From: Streptomyces sp. MUM 2J
Lineage (GTDB): Bacteria > Actinomycetota > Actinomycetes > Streptomycetales > Streptomycetaceae
Reading direction: 5' to 3'
Assembly: GCF_022414535.1 (NCBI RefSeq)
Contig: NZ_JADWYM010000048.1
Span: 1 to 48,914, forward strand
Length of the DNA stretch: 48,914 nucleotides
Below are positions 17,602-26,263 of this stretch, in pieces. A model generated the notes under the pieces. The model worked only from the letters and a program-made list of their open reading frames with translations. It was not told the origin of the DNA and did no database searches. The position numbers were made by a program, and so were the translations under genes. Within the stretch, counting starts at the first letter, position 1, and each line of letters begins with the position of its first letter.

Positions 17602-17675
17602 AGCATAGGGCGTTACGACGAAACGGTTGCGTTCCAACGTCAGATCGGCCTACGCTCGCGTTGCGACGATACGGT
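17602..17675. promoter_or_regulatory. Divergent tetR/exporter promoter region with two operators
   Basis: O1, CGTTACGACGAAACG (17611-17625), is a near-perfect palindrome of the form CGTTwCGwCGwAACG. O2, CGTTGCGACGATACG (17659-17673), is a direct copy with two mismatches, 48 bp away. Between them sit TTGCGT (17627-17632) and TACGCT (17651-17656) with an 18-bp spacer, a good exporter promoter whose start would fall in O2. O1 lies directly upstream of the tetR -10 TATGCT. Both promoters would be blocked by one bound regulator. Confidence 0.6.
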
Positions 17676-17795
17676 CCCGTCCCGACGTAAGAAAACGGTG
17701 AGGAGACGGGTGCGGTCGCCCGGGCGACGTCCCGGCGCCCGCGCCCGCGCCCTCCGACCCACCGCCACCCCCTCCACCGAACGAAAGCAGCGGAT

Positions 17796-18713
17796 GTGAG
17801 TCAGGTCCTCCACACACCGCCCCGGCAGGCCCCCGTGGCCGACGACCTCGACCTGGCGGCGCTGGCCGCCCGCCACGGCCTCACCGTCAGCGGCGTCCGC
17901 CCGTCCCTGCCCGAGTACGTGCGCCAGCTGTGGGCCCGCCGCCACTTCATCACCGCCTTCGCCACCGCCAAGCTCACCGCCCAGTACAGCCAGGCCAAGC
18001 TGGGCCAGGTCTGGCAGGTGATGACCCCGCTGCTCAACGCGGCCGTGTACTTCTTCATCTTCGGCGTGCTGATCGGCACCAGGAAAGGCGTGGACGACTT
18101 CGTGCCGTTCCTGGTCACGGGTGTGTTCATGTGGACCTTCACACAGAACTCGATCATGGCGGGCACGCGCGCCGTCTCGGGGAACATCGGCCTGGTGCGC
18201 GCCCTGCACTTCCCGCGGGCCGCGCTGCCGATCTCCTTCTGCCTCCAGCAACTCCAGCAACTGCTGTTCTCGATGATCGCGCTGATCGGCATCCTGCTCT
18301 GCTTCGGCGTGCCGGTCGCGGCGTCCTGGGTGCTGGCCGTGCCGGTCCTGGTGCTGCAGTCCGGGTTCAACGTCGGCGTCACCATGATCATGGCCCGGCT
18401 GGGCGCGAACACCCCGGACATCGCGCAGCTGATGCCGTTCATCCTGCGCACCTGGATGTACACCTCGGGCGTCATGTGGAGCATCGACGCGACACTGCGC
18501 AACAGCCACATGCCCGAGTGGGCGGTCACGGCGATGCGGTGCCAGCCGGGCGCCGTCTACATCGACCTGATGCGCTTCGCGCTGATCGACAGTTTCCACG
18601 CCGACCAGCTGCCCCCGCACGTGTGGACGGTCGCGGCAGGCTGGGCGGTGGTCGTCGGCATCGGCGGCTTCATCTACTTCTGGAAGGCTGAGGAGACCTA
18701 CGGCCGTGGCTGA
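17796..18713 (+). CDS. ABC-2 type exporter permease (TagG/Wzm-like)
   Basis: 305 residues; GTG 17796 (the ATG two bases earlier is followed at once by TGA). An N-terminal cytoplasmic stretch of about 50 residues leads to ARRHFITAFATAKLTAQYSQ and KLGQVWQVMTPLLNAAVYFF, the ABC2_membrane pattern of teichoic-acid and O-antigen exporters, with six predicted TMs. With its ATPase it should move an undecaprenyl-linked wall polymer across the membrane. The stop lies within the start of the ATPase gene (8-bp overlap). Transcription probably starts near 17663 under the TetR protein. The three TagF-like genes 4 kb upstream are the obvious source of substrate (inference). Confidence 0.88.
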   Translation: MSQVLHTPPRQAPVADDLDLAALAARHGLTVSGVRPSLPEYVRQLWARRHFITAFATAKLTAQYSQAKLGQVWQVMTPLLNAAVYFFIFGVLIGTRKGVDDFVPFLVTGVFMWTFTQNSIMAGTRAVSGNIGLVRALHFPRAALPISFCLQQLQQLLFSMIALIGILLCFGVPVAASWVLAVPVLVLQSGFNVGVTMIMARLGANTPDIAQLMPFILRTWMYTSGVMWSIDATLRNSHMPEWAVTAMRCQPGAVYIDLMRFALIDSFHADQLPPHVWTVAAGWAVVVGIGGFIYFWKAEETYGRG

Positions 18714-19536
18714 GCAGACCCTCGCACGCACCCCCGAGCAGACCCCCGCCCCCGCCGCCCCGGCCGGGGGACCGATTCCGACCGTCGTCGTCGACGGCGT
18801 CGACATCGTCTACAAGGTCAACGGCACCGGCTCCGGCCGCGGCTCCGCCACCGCCGCCCTCAACCGCATCATGCGCCGCAGGGAGACCGAGAAGTCCTCC
18901 GGCATGCGCCGGGTGCACGCCGTGAAGAACGTGTCGTTCGTCGCCTACAAGGGCGAGGCGGTCGGTCTCATCGGCACCAACGGCTCCGGCAAGTCCACCC
19001 TGCTCAAGGCCGTCGCCGGCCTGCTCCCGGTGGAGAACGGCAGGATCTTCACCGACGGCCAGCCCTCCCTCCTCGGCGTCAACGCGGCACTGATGAGCGA
19101 CCTGACCGGTGAGCGCAACGTGTACCTCGGCGGTCTCGCCATGGGCATGACCCGCACCGAGATCAAGGAGCGGTACGAGGACATCGTCGACTTCTCCGGC
19201 ATCAACGACAAGGGTGACTTCATCACCCTGCCGATGCGCACCTACTCCTCCGGCATGTCCGCCCGCCTGCGCTTCTCCATCGCCGCCGCCAAGAACCACG
19301 ACGTCCTCCTCATCGACGAGGCCCTGGCCACCGGCGACGCCAAGTTCCAGAAGCGCTCCGAGGAACGCATCCGCGAGCTGCGCAAGGAGGCCGGCACCGT
19401 CTTCCTGGTCAGCCACAGCAACGCGTCGATCCGCGACACCTGCGAGCGGGTGCTGTGGCTGGAGCGCGGCGAGCTGCGCATGGACGGCCCGACCGACGAG
19501 GTGCTCCGGCAGTACGAGAAGTTCACCCGGCGCTGA
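18706..19536 (+). CDS. ABC exporter ATPase (TagH/Wzt-like)
   Basis: 276 residues; GTG 18706 overlaps the permease end. Walker A GTNGSGKST at 90-98, signature YSSGMSARL at 180-188 (the polysaccharide-exporter variant of LSGGQ), Walker B DVLLIDEA at 199-206, and the switch His in FLVSHSNASI. An N-terminal segment RRETEKSSGMRRVHAVKNVS precedes the ATPase core as in TagH/RfbB proteins. It ends soon after the core, so it lacks the C-terminal carbohydrate-binding domain of Wzt proteins that recognise polymer ends. It powers the preceding permease. A very strong terminator follows at 19551. Confidence 0.93.
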   Translation: MAEQTLARTPEQTPAPAAPAGGPIPTVVVDGVDIVYKVNGTGSGRGSATAALNRIMRRRETEKSSGMRRVHAVKNVSFVAYKGEAVGLIGTNGSGKSTLLKAVAGLLPVENGRIFTDGQPSLLGVNAALMSDLTGERNVYLGGLAMGMTRTEIKERYEDIVDFSGINDKGDFITLPMRTYSSGMSARLRFSIAAAKNHDVLLIDEALATGDAKFQKRSEERIRELRKEAGTVFLVSHSNASIRDTCERVLWLERGELRMDGPTDEVLRQYEKFTRR

Positions 19537-19550
19537 CGCCGCCCGGCACG

Positions 19551-19588
19551 CGACGAGGGGCGCCCCGTTCACGGGGCGCCCCTCGTCG
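19551..19588 (+). terminator. Terminator of TagGH-type exporter operon
   Basis: CGACGAGGGGCGCCCCGT (19551-19568) pairs perfectly with 19571-19588, an 18-bp inverted repeat with almost no loop, 14 bp after the stop. Confidence 0.7.
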
Positions 19589-19650
19589 CACGAGCACCGC
19601 AGGATCCGTACCGCTCCCGCCTGCTCCTCCACGGCCCGGCTCGCGCTCGG

Positions 19651-19684
19651 GGGCTCGTGCGGCACGGGCACGCCGCACGAGCCC
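19651..19684 (-). terminator. Terminator of NAD-GDH gene
   Basis: 13-bp perfect stem GGGCTCGTGCGGC (19651-19663) with GCCGCACGAGCCC (19672-19684), 8 bp past the stop of the minus-strand gene. With the hairpin at 19551 it insulates two convergent operons. Confidence 0.55.
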
Positions 19685-19692
19685 GGCACGGC

Positions 19693-22600
19693 TCAGGAGT
19701 GCTGCCGCAGCAGCGTCCGCATCGTCCGCATCGCCACCGACAGGTTGGCCAGGTCGAACGCGTCCGAGCCCTGGATCTCCTCCAGCGTCGTGCGGGCTCG
19801 GGAGAGGATCGGCGCGTTCTTCTGCTCCCACAGCTTGAACCGCTGTTCCGGCGTCGAGGTGCCGTTGCCCGCCGCCAGGATGTCGGCCGTCAGGGCCGCG
19901 TGGCAGGCGTACAGGTCCTCACGGATCGCGGCACGTGCCATGGACTGCCAGCGGTCGGTACGCGGGAGCTCGATGATGCGGTCCATCAGCTTGGTGATGG
20001 AGAGCCGGTCGGCGAGGTCGTAGTACACCTCGGCGACGTCCAGCGGCTCCCGGCCCATGCGGTCGGCCACCGAGACGATGTCCAGCGACGGGAAGGCCGA
20101 GGAGAAGCCGGCCACCCGGGTCGCGAGCTCGTCGGGCACACCGACGCCGGTCAGCTCCTCGAAGATCTGCTCGTACCACTCCAGGTCCGCGCCCTTGAGC
20201 AGCTTCGGCATCTGCTGCCACACCTGCTCGACGCGGTCGGCGAAGAAGTCCACCGTCTCCTGCAGCTGGATCGGCTGCGGCCGGTTGTTGAGGAGCCAGC
20301 GGGTGCCGCGCTCCACCAGACGGCGCGAGTGCAGCCGGATCCGCGTCTGCACCTCGGCCTCGACCCGGTTGTCCAGGGCTTCCACCCCGTCCCACACCAC
20401 GGCCGAACGGAAGATCGTGCGGGCCGCGGTCTGCGCCCGGACGATCTCCTCCAGCGACGCGCCGGTCTCCTCGCGCAGGCGGTGCAGGTAGGTCGTACCG
20501 CCCGTGTTGACCGTGTCGTTGACCAGCACGGTCGTGGTGATCTCGCGGCGCAGCGGGTGGCTGTCGATTCCGTCGGCGAACTGCTCGCGCAGCGCGGTCG
20601 GGAAGTAGCAGTTCAGCAGGCCCCGCAGGTAGGGGTCGTCGGGCAGCGAGGTGTGCAGCAGCTCCTCGGCGACCGTGATCTTCGTGTAGGCCAGCAGCAC
20701 GGCCGTCTCCGGTCCGGTCAGGCCGTGGCCGGTGTTCAGGCGCTCGCGGATCTGGCGGTCGGTCGGCAGGAACTCCAGCGCCCGGTCCAGGTGGCCCTCG
20801 CGCACCAGGTGCTTCAGGAAGCGCTGCTGGGCGTGGAGCATGTCCTTGGACTGGGCCAGCGCGTTGGCGATCGCCGTGTTCTGCGCGTAGTTGTTGCGCA
20901 GGACGAGACTGCCGACCTCGTCGGTCATCTCGGCGAGCAGCTTGTTGCGCTGCTTGAGGGTCATGTCGCCTTCCGCCACCAGGCGGTTGAGCAGGATCTT
21001 GATGTTCACCTCGTGGTCGGAGGTGTCCACACCGGCGCTGTTGTCGATGGCGTCGGTGTTGATCTTCCCGCCGTGCGTCGCGAACTCGATGCGGCCGAGC
21101 TGGGTCAGGCCCAGGTTGCCGCCCTCACCGACGACCTTGACGCGCAGGTCCCGGCCGTCGACGCGGATCGGGTCGTTGGCCTTGTCCCCGACGGCGGCGT
21201 CCGACTCGGCGGAGGACTTGACGTACGTGCCGATGCCGCCGTTCCACAGCAGGTCCACCGGGGCGTGCAGGATCGCCTTCATCAGCTCGGCCGGGGTCAC
21301 CTTGGTGACCTTGGTCTCGATGCCGAGGGCCGCACGGATGTGCGCGTTGACCGGGATCGCCTTGGCCGAGCGCGGGAACACCCCGCCGCCCGCGGAGATC
21401 AGGTCGGTGTTGTAGTCGGCCCAGCTGGAGCGGGGCAGCTCGAACAGGCGGCGCCGCTCGGCGTAGGAGGTGGCCGCGTCCGGTTCGGGATCGATGAAGA
21501 TGTGCCGGTGGTCGAAGGCGGCGACCAGGCGGATGTGCTCGGAGAGCAGCATGCCGTTGCCGAACACGTCACCGGACATGTCGCCGATGCCGACGACCGT
21601 GAAGTCCTCGGTCTGGGTGTCCACGCCCAGCTCGCGGAAGTGCCGCTTGACCGACTCCCAGGCGCCGCGGGCGGTGATGCCCATGCCCTTGTGGTCGTAG
21701 CCGGCGGAGCCGCCGGAGGCGAAGGCGTCGCCGAGCCAGAAGTTGTAGGCCTCCGCGACCTCGTTGGCGATGTCCGAGAACGTCGCCGTGCCCTTGTCGG
21801 CCGCGACCACCAGGTAGGTGTCGTCCTCGTCGTGCCGGACGACGTCCGCCGGGGGCACGACCTCGCCGGCCACCATGTTGTCGGTGATGTCGAGCAGCGC
21901 CGAGATGAAGGTCTTGTAGCTGGCGATGCCCTCGGCCAGCCACGCGTCCCGGTCCACGCTGGGGTCCGGCAGGTGCTTGGCGACGAAGCCGCCCTTCGCG
22001 CCGACCGGCACGATGACGGTGTTCTTCACCATCTGCGCCTTGACCAGGCCGAGGATCTCGGTGCGGAAGTCCTCGCGCCGGTCGGACCAGCGCAGACCAC
22101 CGCGGGCGACCTTCCCGAACCGCAGGTGGACGCCCTCGACCCGCGGCGAGTAGACCCAGATCTCGTACGCCGGGCGCGGTGCCGGCAGGTCCGGGATGGC
22201 CTGCGGGTCGAACTTCATGGAGACGTAGTCGTGCGGCCTGCCGGCCTCGGCCTCCTGGAAGAAGTTGGTGCGCAGGGTCGCCTTGATGACGGTCAGGAAC
22301 GACCGCAGGATCCGGTCCTCGTCGAGGGAGGCGACCTGGTCGAGCGCGGCGTCGAGCTCCTCCAGCAGGGCGTCGATCAGTTCGAGCCCGGCACGCTGCC
22401 GGTCGGGCGACATGCGTGCCTCGAACAGCGAGACGAGCAGCCGGGTGGTGTGGACGTTGTTGCGGAGGGTGTCCTCCATGTAGTCCTGCGAGAAGGTGGA
22501 CCCGGCCTGCCGCAGGTACTTCGCGTACGCCCGCAGCACCATGGCCTGCCGCCAGTCCAGCCCGGCGCTGAGGACCAGCTGGTTGAACCCGTCGTTCTCG

Positions 22601-24669
22601 GCCTTGCCCGTCCAGGTCGCGGCGAAGGCGTCCTGGAAGCGCTCGCGGGCGTCGTCGCCGACGTACGCGCCGTCGGCGGCACCCTTCTGCGTCTTCGGCA
22701 TGCGCAGCCCGAAGTCGTAGATCCAGGCGTTCTTCTTCCGGTCGGTGCAGCGCAGCTCGTAGGGACGCTCGTCCATCACCTCCACGCCCAGCCGGTTCAG
22801 CACCGGCAGCACGCGGGACAGGGAGATGGCCTCGCCCCGGCGGTAGATCTTGAAGCGGCGCTCGTCGGGCGCGGCGCCCACCGGCTCGTACAGGCTGAGC
22901 GCGAAGTCCGGGCCGGTCGTGCCGTCGCCGAGCGCCTCCAGGTGGGCCAGGTCGGCGACCGCGGAGCGCGGGGTGTGGTCGGCCTTGTAGCCCTCGGGGA
23001 AGGCGGTGCCGTACCCGCGCAGCAGCTCGGCGGCCCGCTCCTCGCCGAACTCGGCGCCCAGCGCCTCGGCGAACCCGTCGGCCCAGGACCGGGCGGCCTC
23101 GACCAGGCGCGCCTCGATGCGCTCCTTGTCGCTGTCGCTGAGCTCCGGCAGCTCGGTGCCCTGCGGGACGCGGACGACGAAGTGCAGCCGGGAGAGGATC
23201 GACTCGGTGTTCCAGGCGGTGAAGTCGACGCTGATGCCGCCGAGCTCCTCCTTGAGGATGTCGATGATCCTCAGCCGCACCCCGGTGGTGTACCGGTCAC
23301 GCGGCAGGTAGACGAGTGCGGAGTAGTAGCGCCCGTACTCGTCCTGCCGCAGGTAGAGCCGGAGCCTGCGGCGTTCCTGGAGGTAGAGGACGGAGGTGAC
23401 GATGGCCTGGAGTTCGTCGACGGGCGTCTGGAACAGCTCGTCGCGCGGGTACGTCTCCATGATCTGGAGCAGATCGCGCCCGTCGTGGCTGTTCGGTGAG
23501 AAGCCCGCGCCCCTGAGCACGGCGTCGACCTTGCGCCGGATCACGGGGACGCGCAGCACCGACTCGGTGTAGGCGGCGGAGGAGAAGAGTCCCAGGAAGC
23601 GCCGCTCTCCGACGACGTTCCCCTCGGCGTCGAACTTCTTGACCCCGACGTAGTCGAGGTACGACGGCCGGTGCACGGTGGCCCGGCTGTTCGCCTTGGT
23701 CAGCACCAGCAGGTTGTGCTCGCGTGCCTTGGCCCGGGCGTCCGCGGGCAGCCGCTCGAAGGACGGGCTGACCGGGTGGCTGTCGTCGCCGGCGTGGTGG
23801 GGGTCGGCGCGCAGGATGCCGAGGCCGGTGCCCGGGACGGCGGCGAGGGAATCGTCCCCGCGGAGCTCGTACTCGCGGTACCCGAGGAAGGTGAAGTGGT
23901 TCGCGGAGAGCCAGCGCAGCAGCTCCCGCGCCTCCTCGACCTGCTGCTCGGGCAGGTCGCCGGGGGTGGGTTCGTCGGGCAGCCCCTCGGCCAGGCGGGC
24001 CGCCGCGTCCCGCATCTTCTCCCAGTCCTCGACAGCCTCGCGGACGTCGGAGAGCACCCGCAGCAGATCGGCGGTGATCTGCTTCAGGTCGGCGCGGTCG
24101 GTCTCGCGGTCGATCTCGACGTGGATCCAGGACTCGACGTGCGCGTCGTGCGGCAGCTCGCCCGCCGGGGGTGAGGCCAGCAGCTCGATGAGCTTGCCGG
24201 TCACGTCGCGGCGCACCACGACCTGCGGGTGGATGACGACGTGGATGCCGCGGCCCTGGCGCGTCAGTTCGTTGGTGACGGAGTCGACGAGGAACGGCAT
24301 GTCATCGGTGACGACCTCGACGACGGAGTGGCTGCAGGTCCACCCGTTCTCCTCGACCGTCGGGGTGTGGACCCGCACGTTGGCGGTGCCCTGCGGCCGG
24401 TTCTCGGCGAGCCGGTAGTGCGAGTAGGCGGCTCCGAAGACATCGACCGGGTCACGGTCACCGAGGTCCTCGGGGGCGGTGTGCAGGTAGTAGCGCTGGA
24501 GGAACGCGAGCACGGACTTACGGTCCGAGGCGCCCTGGGTGTCCGGGATGTCCGGAGAGCCCTCGCCCGTCGTCCCGGTCGGTAGGCGCCCCCCGACCGG
24601 GCTGTTCTCAGCGACCCGGGCCGCCCGTTCGAGCAGCTCGGCCTTTGCTTCGTCCAGCTTGGTCTGCAT
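19693..24669 (-). CDS. NAD-dependent glutamate dehydrogenase, 180-kDa class
   Basis: 1658 residues, the length typical of the very large NAD-GDHs first described in Streptomyces clavuligerus. It deaminates L-glutamate to 2-oxoglutarate and ammonium with NAD, a catabolic role. The N-terminal half carries ACT-like regulatory segments (for example NGWTCSHSVVEVVTDDMPFL). The catalytic domain shows FGKVARGGLRWSDRREDFRT and MVKNTVIVPVGAKGGFV, with the dinucleotide-binding region including TVVGIGDMSGDVFGNGML. ATG 24669 has a ribosome site GAGGACA just upstream. It is monocistronic, facing a terminator at 19651. Confidence 0.95.
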   Translation of the reverse strand: MQTKLDEAKAELLERAARVAENSPVGGRLPTGTTGEGSPDIPDTQGASDRKSVLAFLQRYYLHTAPEDLGDRDPVDVFGAAYSHYRLAENRPQGTANVRVHTPTVEENGWTCSHSVVEVVTDDMPFLVDSVTNELTRQGRGIHVVIHPQVVVRRDVTGKLIELLASPPAGELPHDAHVESWIHVEIDRETDRADLKQITADLLRVLSDVREAVEDWEKMRDAAARLAEGLPDEPTPGDLPEQQVEEARELLRWLSANHFTFLGYREYELRGDDSLAAVPGTGLGILRADPHHAGDDSHPVSPSFERLPADARAKAREHNLLVLTKANSRATVHRPSYLDYVGVKKFDAEGNVVGERRFLGLFSSAAYTESVLRVPVIRRKVDAVLRGAGFSPNSHDGRDLLQIMETYPRDELFQTPVDELQAIVTSVLYLQERRRLRLYLRQDEYGRYYSALVYLPRDRYTTGVRLRIIDILKEELGGISVDFTAWNTESILSRLHFVVRVPQGTELPELSDSDKERIEARLVEAARSWADGFAEALGAEFGEERAAELLRGYGTAFPEGYKADHTPRSAVADLAHLEALGDGTTGPDFALSLYEPVGAAPDERRFKIYRRGEAISLSRVLPVLNRLGVEVMDERPYELRCTDRKKNAWIYDFGLRMPKTQKGAADGAYVGDDARERFQDAFAATWTGKAENDGFNQLVLSAGLDWRQAMVLRAYAKYLRQAGSTFSQDYMEDTLRNNVHTTRLLVSLFEARMSPDRQRAGLELIDALLEELDAALDQVASLDEDRILRSFLTVIKATLRTNFFQEAEAGRPHDYVSMKFDPQAIPDLPAPRPAYEIWVYSPRVEGVHLRFGKVARGGLRWSDRREDFRTEILGLVKAQMVKNTVIVPVGAKGGFVAKHLPDPSVDRDAWLAEGIASYKTFISALLDITDNMVAGEVVPPADVVRHDEDDTYLVVAADKGTATFSDIANEVAEAYNFWLGDAFASGGSAGYDHKGMGITARGAWESVKRHFRELGVDTQTEDFTVVGIGDMSGDVFGNGMLLSEHIRLVAAFDHRHIFIDPEPDAATSYAERRRLFELPRSSWADYNTDLISAGGGVFPRSAKAIPVNAHIRAALGIETKVTKVTPAELMKAILHAPVDLLWNGGIGTYVKSSAESDAAVGDKANDPIRVDGRDLRVKVVGEGGNLGLTQLGRIEFATHGGKINTDAIDNSAGVDTSDHEVNIKILLNRLVAEGDMTLKQRNKLLAEMTDEVGSLVLRNNYAQNTAIANALAQSKDMLHAQQRFLKHLVREGHLDRALEFLPTDRQIRERLNTGHGLTGPETAVLLAYTKITVAEELLHTSLPDDPYLRGLLNCYFPTALREQFADGIDSHPLRREITTTVLVNDTVNTGGTTYLHRLREETGASLEEIVRAQTAARTIFRSAVVWDGVEALDNRVEAEVQTRIRLHSRRLVERGTRWLLNNRPQPIQLQETVDFFADRVEQVWQQMPKLLKGADLEWYEQIFEELTGVGVPDELATRVAGFSSAFPSLDIVSVADRMGREPLDVAEVYYDLADRLSITKLMDRIIELPRTDRWQSMARAAIREDLYACHAALTADILAAGNGTSTPEQRFKLWEQKNAPILSRARTTLEEIQGSDAFDLANLSVAMRTMRTLLRQHS

Positions 24670-25383
24670 TGTCCTCTGGCTCCTGTCGCGCGCCGTTGCG
24701 TGACGTTGATGGAAGTACGGTCTCTTCCCTTACGACGTAACGCCGAGACGCGGGGTGTCCGGTCTGGTCCGACGCTATGCCGCAAGACGAGATGGGCGGG
24801 GGGTTGTCGGCCATTTTCAACACGCCCGTAGCATGTGACGTTGCTCGCGGCACCGCCCGACTGCGGATCCGACGAGGTGTCCGGGGAGCCCGGAAGGCCC
24901 CCTCCCACCCGCGAAGACCAGCGACCACCGCCCGGACACGGATGTTCTCCACGTCTTCCGGGCGCAGGGCAGGGGCAACAGCGCCCCCGCGAGATATCGC
25001 GCTGATCACGCCACCAAGGCTATCGCTCCCTACCCGGGGCCCGTCATGAGCCGTATGTGTACAAAACCGGGGGGTGAAGTTTGACGTTCTGCACAGGGGC
25101 GGCCGGGCGTGGAAGGTGCCACGGGGCACCGGCTCCGGGCACGGCGGGAGGCCGGACGCCGGCGGCCGGGGCGCCCGGCCACCGCGGAGTGCCCCGGCAC
25201 CGCCGTCCGGTCACGGGCACCCGCCGCGCGACCGGGAGCCCGGCGGCCGCCGGAGCACCGCACCGGGGGCGCCCCGTCCCGCCGTACCGGGAGCCGGTGC
25301 CCTCGCGCTGCACTGGACGCCGTCCTCCGCACCGGGCACGCTGAGAGCACCGCAGGTGCACGCACCCCGAGGGGAGCCGTCCC
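24670..25383. other. 714-bp region between divergent gdh and DJ-1 genes
   Basis: No convincing gene: open frames here are Arg/Pro-rich with poor codon bias. It contains the gdh leader with a palindrome TTACGACGTAA (24730-24740), two relatively AT-rich patches (about 24808-24845 and 25050-25090) that may hold promoters, and a TTGACG at 25081-25086 without a good -10. The DJ-1 gene has GGGGAG before its ATG. Confidence 0.5.
24730..24740. promoter_or_regulatory. Palindrome in gdh leader
   Basis: TTACGACGTAA is a perfect 5-1-5 palindrome about 60 bp upstream of the gdh ATG. It shares the core TTACGACG with the operator O1 at 17611-17625, which may be chance. Confidence 0.3.
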
Positions 25384-25950
25384 ATGCCCGCGAAAGTCCT
25401 CGTCGTCACCGGCGACGCAGCAGAGTCCCTGGAAGTCCTGTACCCCTACCAACGCCTCCGCGAGGAGGGCTACGAAGTCCACGTCGCGGCCCCCTCCCGC
25501 AAGAAACTCCAGTTCGTCGTGCACGACTTCGAACCCGGTTTCGACACCTACACGGAGAAGCCCGGCTACACCTGGCCCGCCGACCTCGCGTTCGCCGACG
25601 TGGACCCCGGCGAGTACGTCGCCGTGGTGATCCCCGGCGGCCGGGCCCCGGAGTACCTCCGCAACGACCCCGAACTCCGCAAGATCCTCAAGTCCTTCTT
25701 CGACGCGGACAAGCCCGTCGCCCAGATCTGCCACGGCCCCTTGCTGACCGCCGCGATCGACGGCCTGTCCGGACGCCGCGTCACCGCGTACCCCGCGCTG
25801 GAGCTGGACATGCAGGCCGCGGGCGCCACGTTCCAGGACGCCGAGGCGGTGGTGGACGGCACCCTGGTCTCTTCCCGTGCCTGGCCCGACCACCCGCTGT
25901 GGATGCGTGAGTTCCTCAAGATCCTGCGCGCCAAGGCTCCGGTGACCTGA
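25384..25950 (+). CDS. DJ-1/PfpI family protein (class I glutamine amidotransferase-like)
   Basis: 188 residues, full length for the family. The nucleophile elbow AQICHGPL places the reactive Cys at 116; EYVAVVIPGGRAPEYLRN is the conserved glycine turn; the acidic residue near the N-terminus (AESLEVLYPYQRL) would hold the Cys thiolate. Family members are peptidases, glyoxalases or deglycases, and sequence alone does not separate these. ATG 25384 is preceded by GAGGGGAG. Single gene, separated from neighbours on both sides. Confidence 0.9.
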   Translation: MPAKVLVVTGDAAESLEVLYPYQRLREEGYEVHVAAPSRKKLQFVVHDFEPGFDTYTEKPGYTWPADLAFADVDPGEYVAVVIPGGRAPEYLRNDPELRKILKSFFDADKPVAQICHGPLLTAAIDGLSGRRVTAYPALELDMQAAGATFQDAEAVVDGTLVSSRAWPDHPLWMREFLKILRAKAPVT

Positions 25951-26263
25951 CCGGCCGGTCCGCGGCGAGGTACGGCGGCCACGCGCCCCTCCGGACCGCC
26001 TCCCCTCCGGACCGCTCCGCCGCCGCGCCACCCCGGCGAGCGCCTGCGTGATGGGGCGCGGCGAGGAGCCGGTGCCTGCGTCGGGCGGCTCGGCGGCTTG
26101 GGCCGCGCGGATCCGGCGCCCGCCACGGGGCGGGTCGGGGTGGCGGTCGTCACGGCCGCACCGGGGCGTGTGGCTGCGCGGGGTGCCGCGGCGGGTGCCG
26201 ACCCGGCGCCGTGCCCTCACACCGGGGCGCGACGTTCTGGCGCGGGGGCGCCGCCCGGTGGGC
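25951..26263. other. Gap between convergent DJ-1 and HAD genes
   Basis: 313 bp of G-rich sequence with no coding pattern on either strand and no long perfect hairpin; I see nothing else in it. Confidence 0.5.

Noticed and set aside
19657..23499. Long open frame on the plus strand opposite the NAD-GDH gene
   Set aside because: It mirrors the GDH codons; composition is Val/Gly/Arg/Leu-rich low complexity with no domain, while the minus-strand frame is a clear full-length GDH.
24670..24780. Riboswitch in the gdh leader
   Set aside because: No conserved aptamer motif recognised; only a short palindrome is present.
24777..25049. Short gene of 90 codons between gdh and DJ-1
   Set aside because: Arg/Pro-rich, no ribosome site and no third-position pattern.
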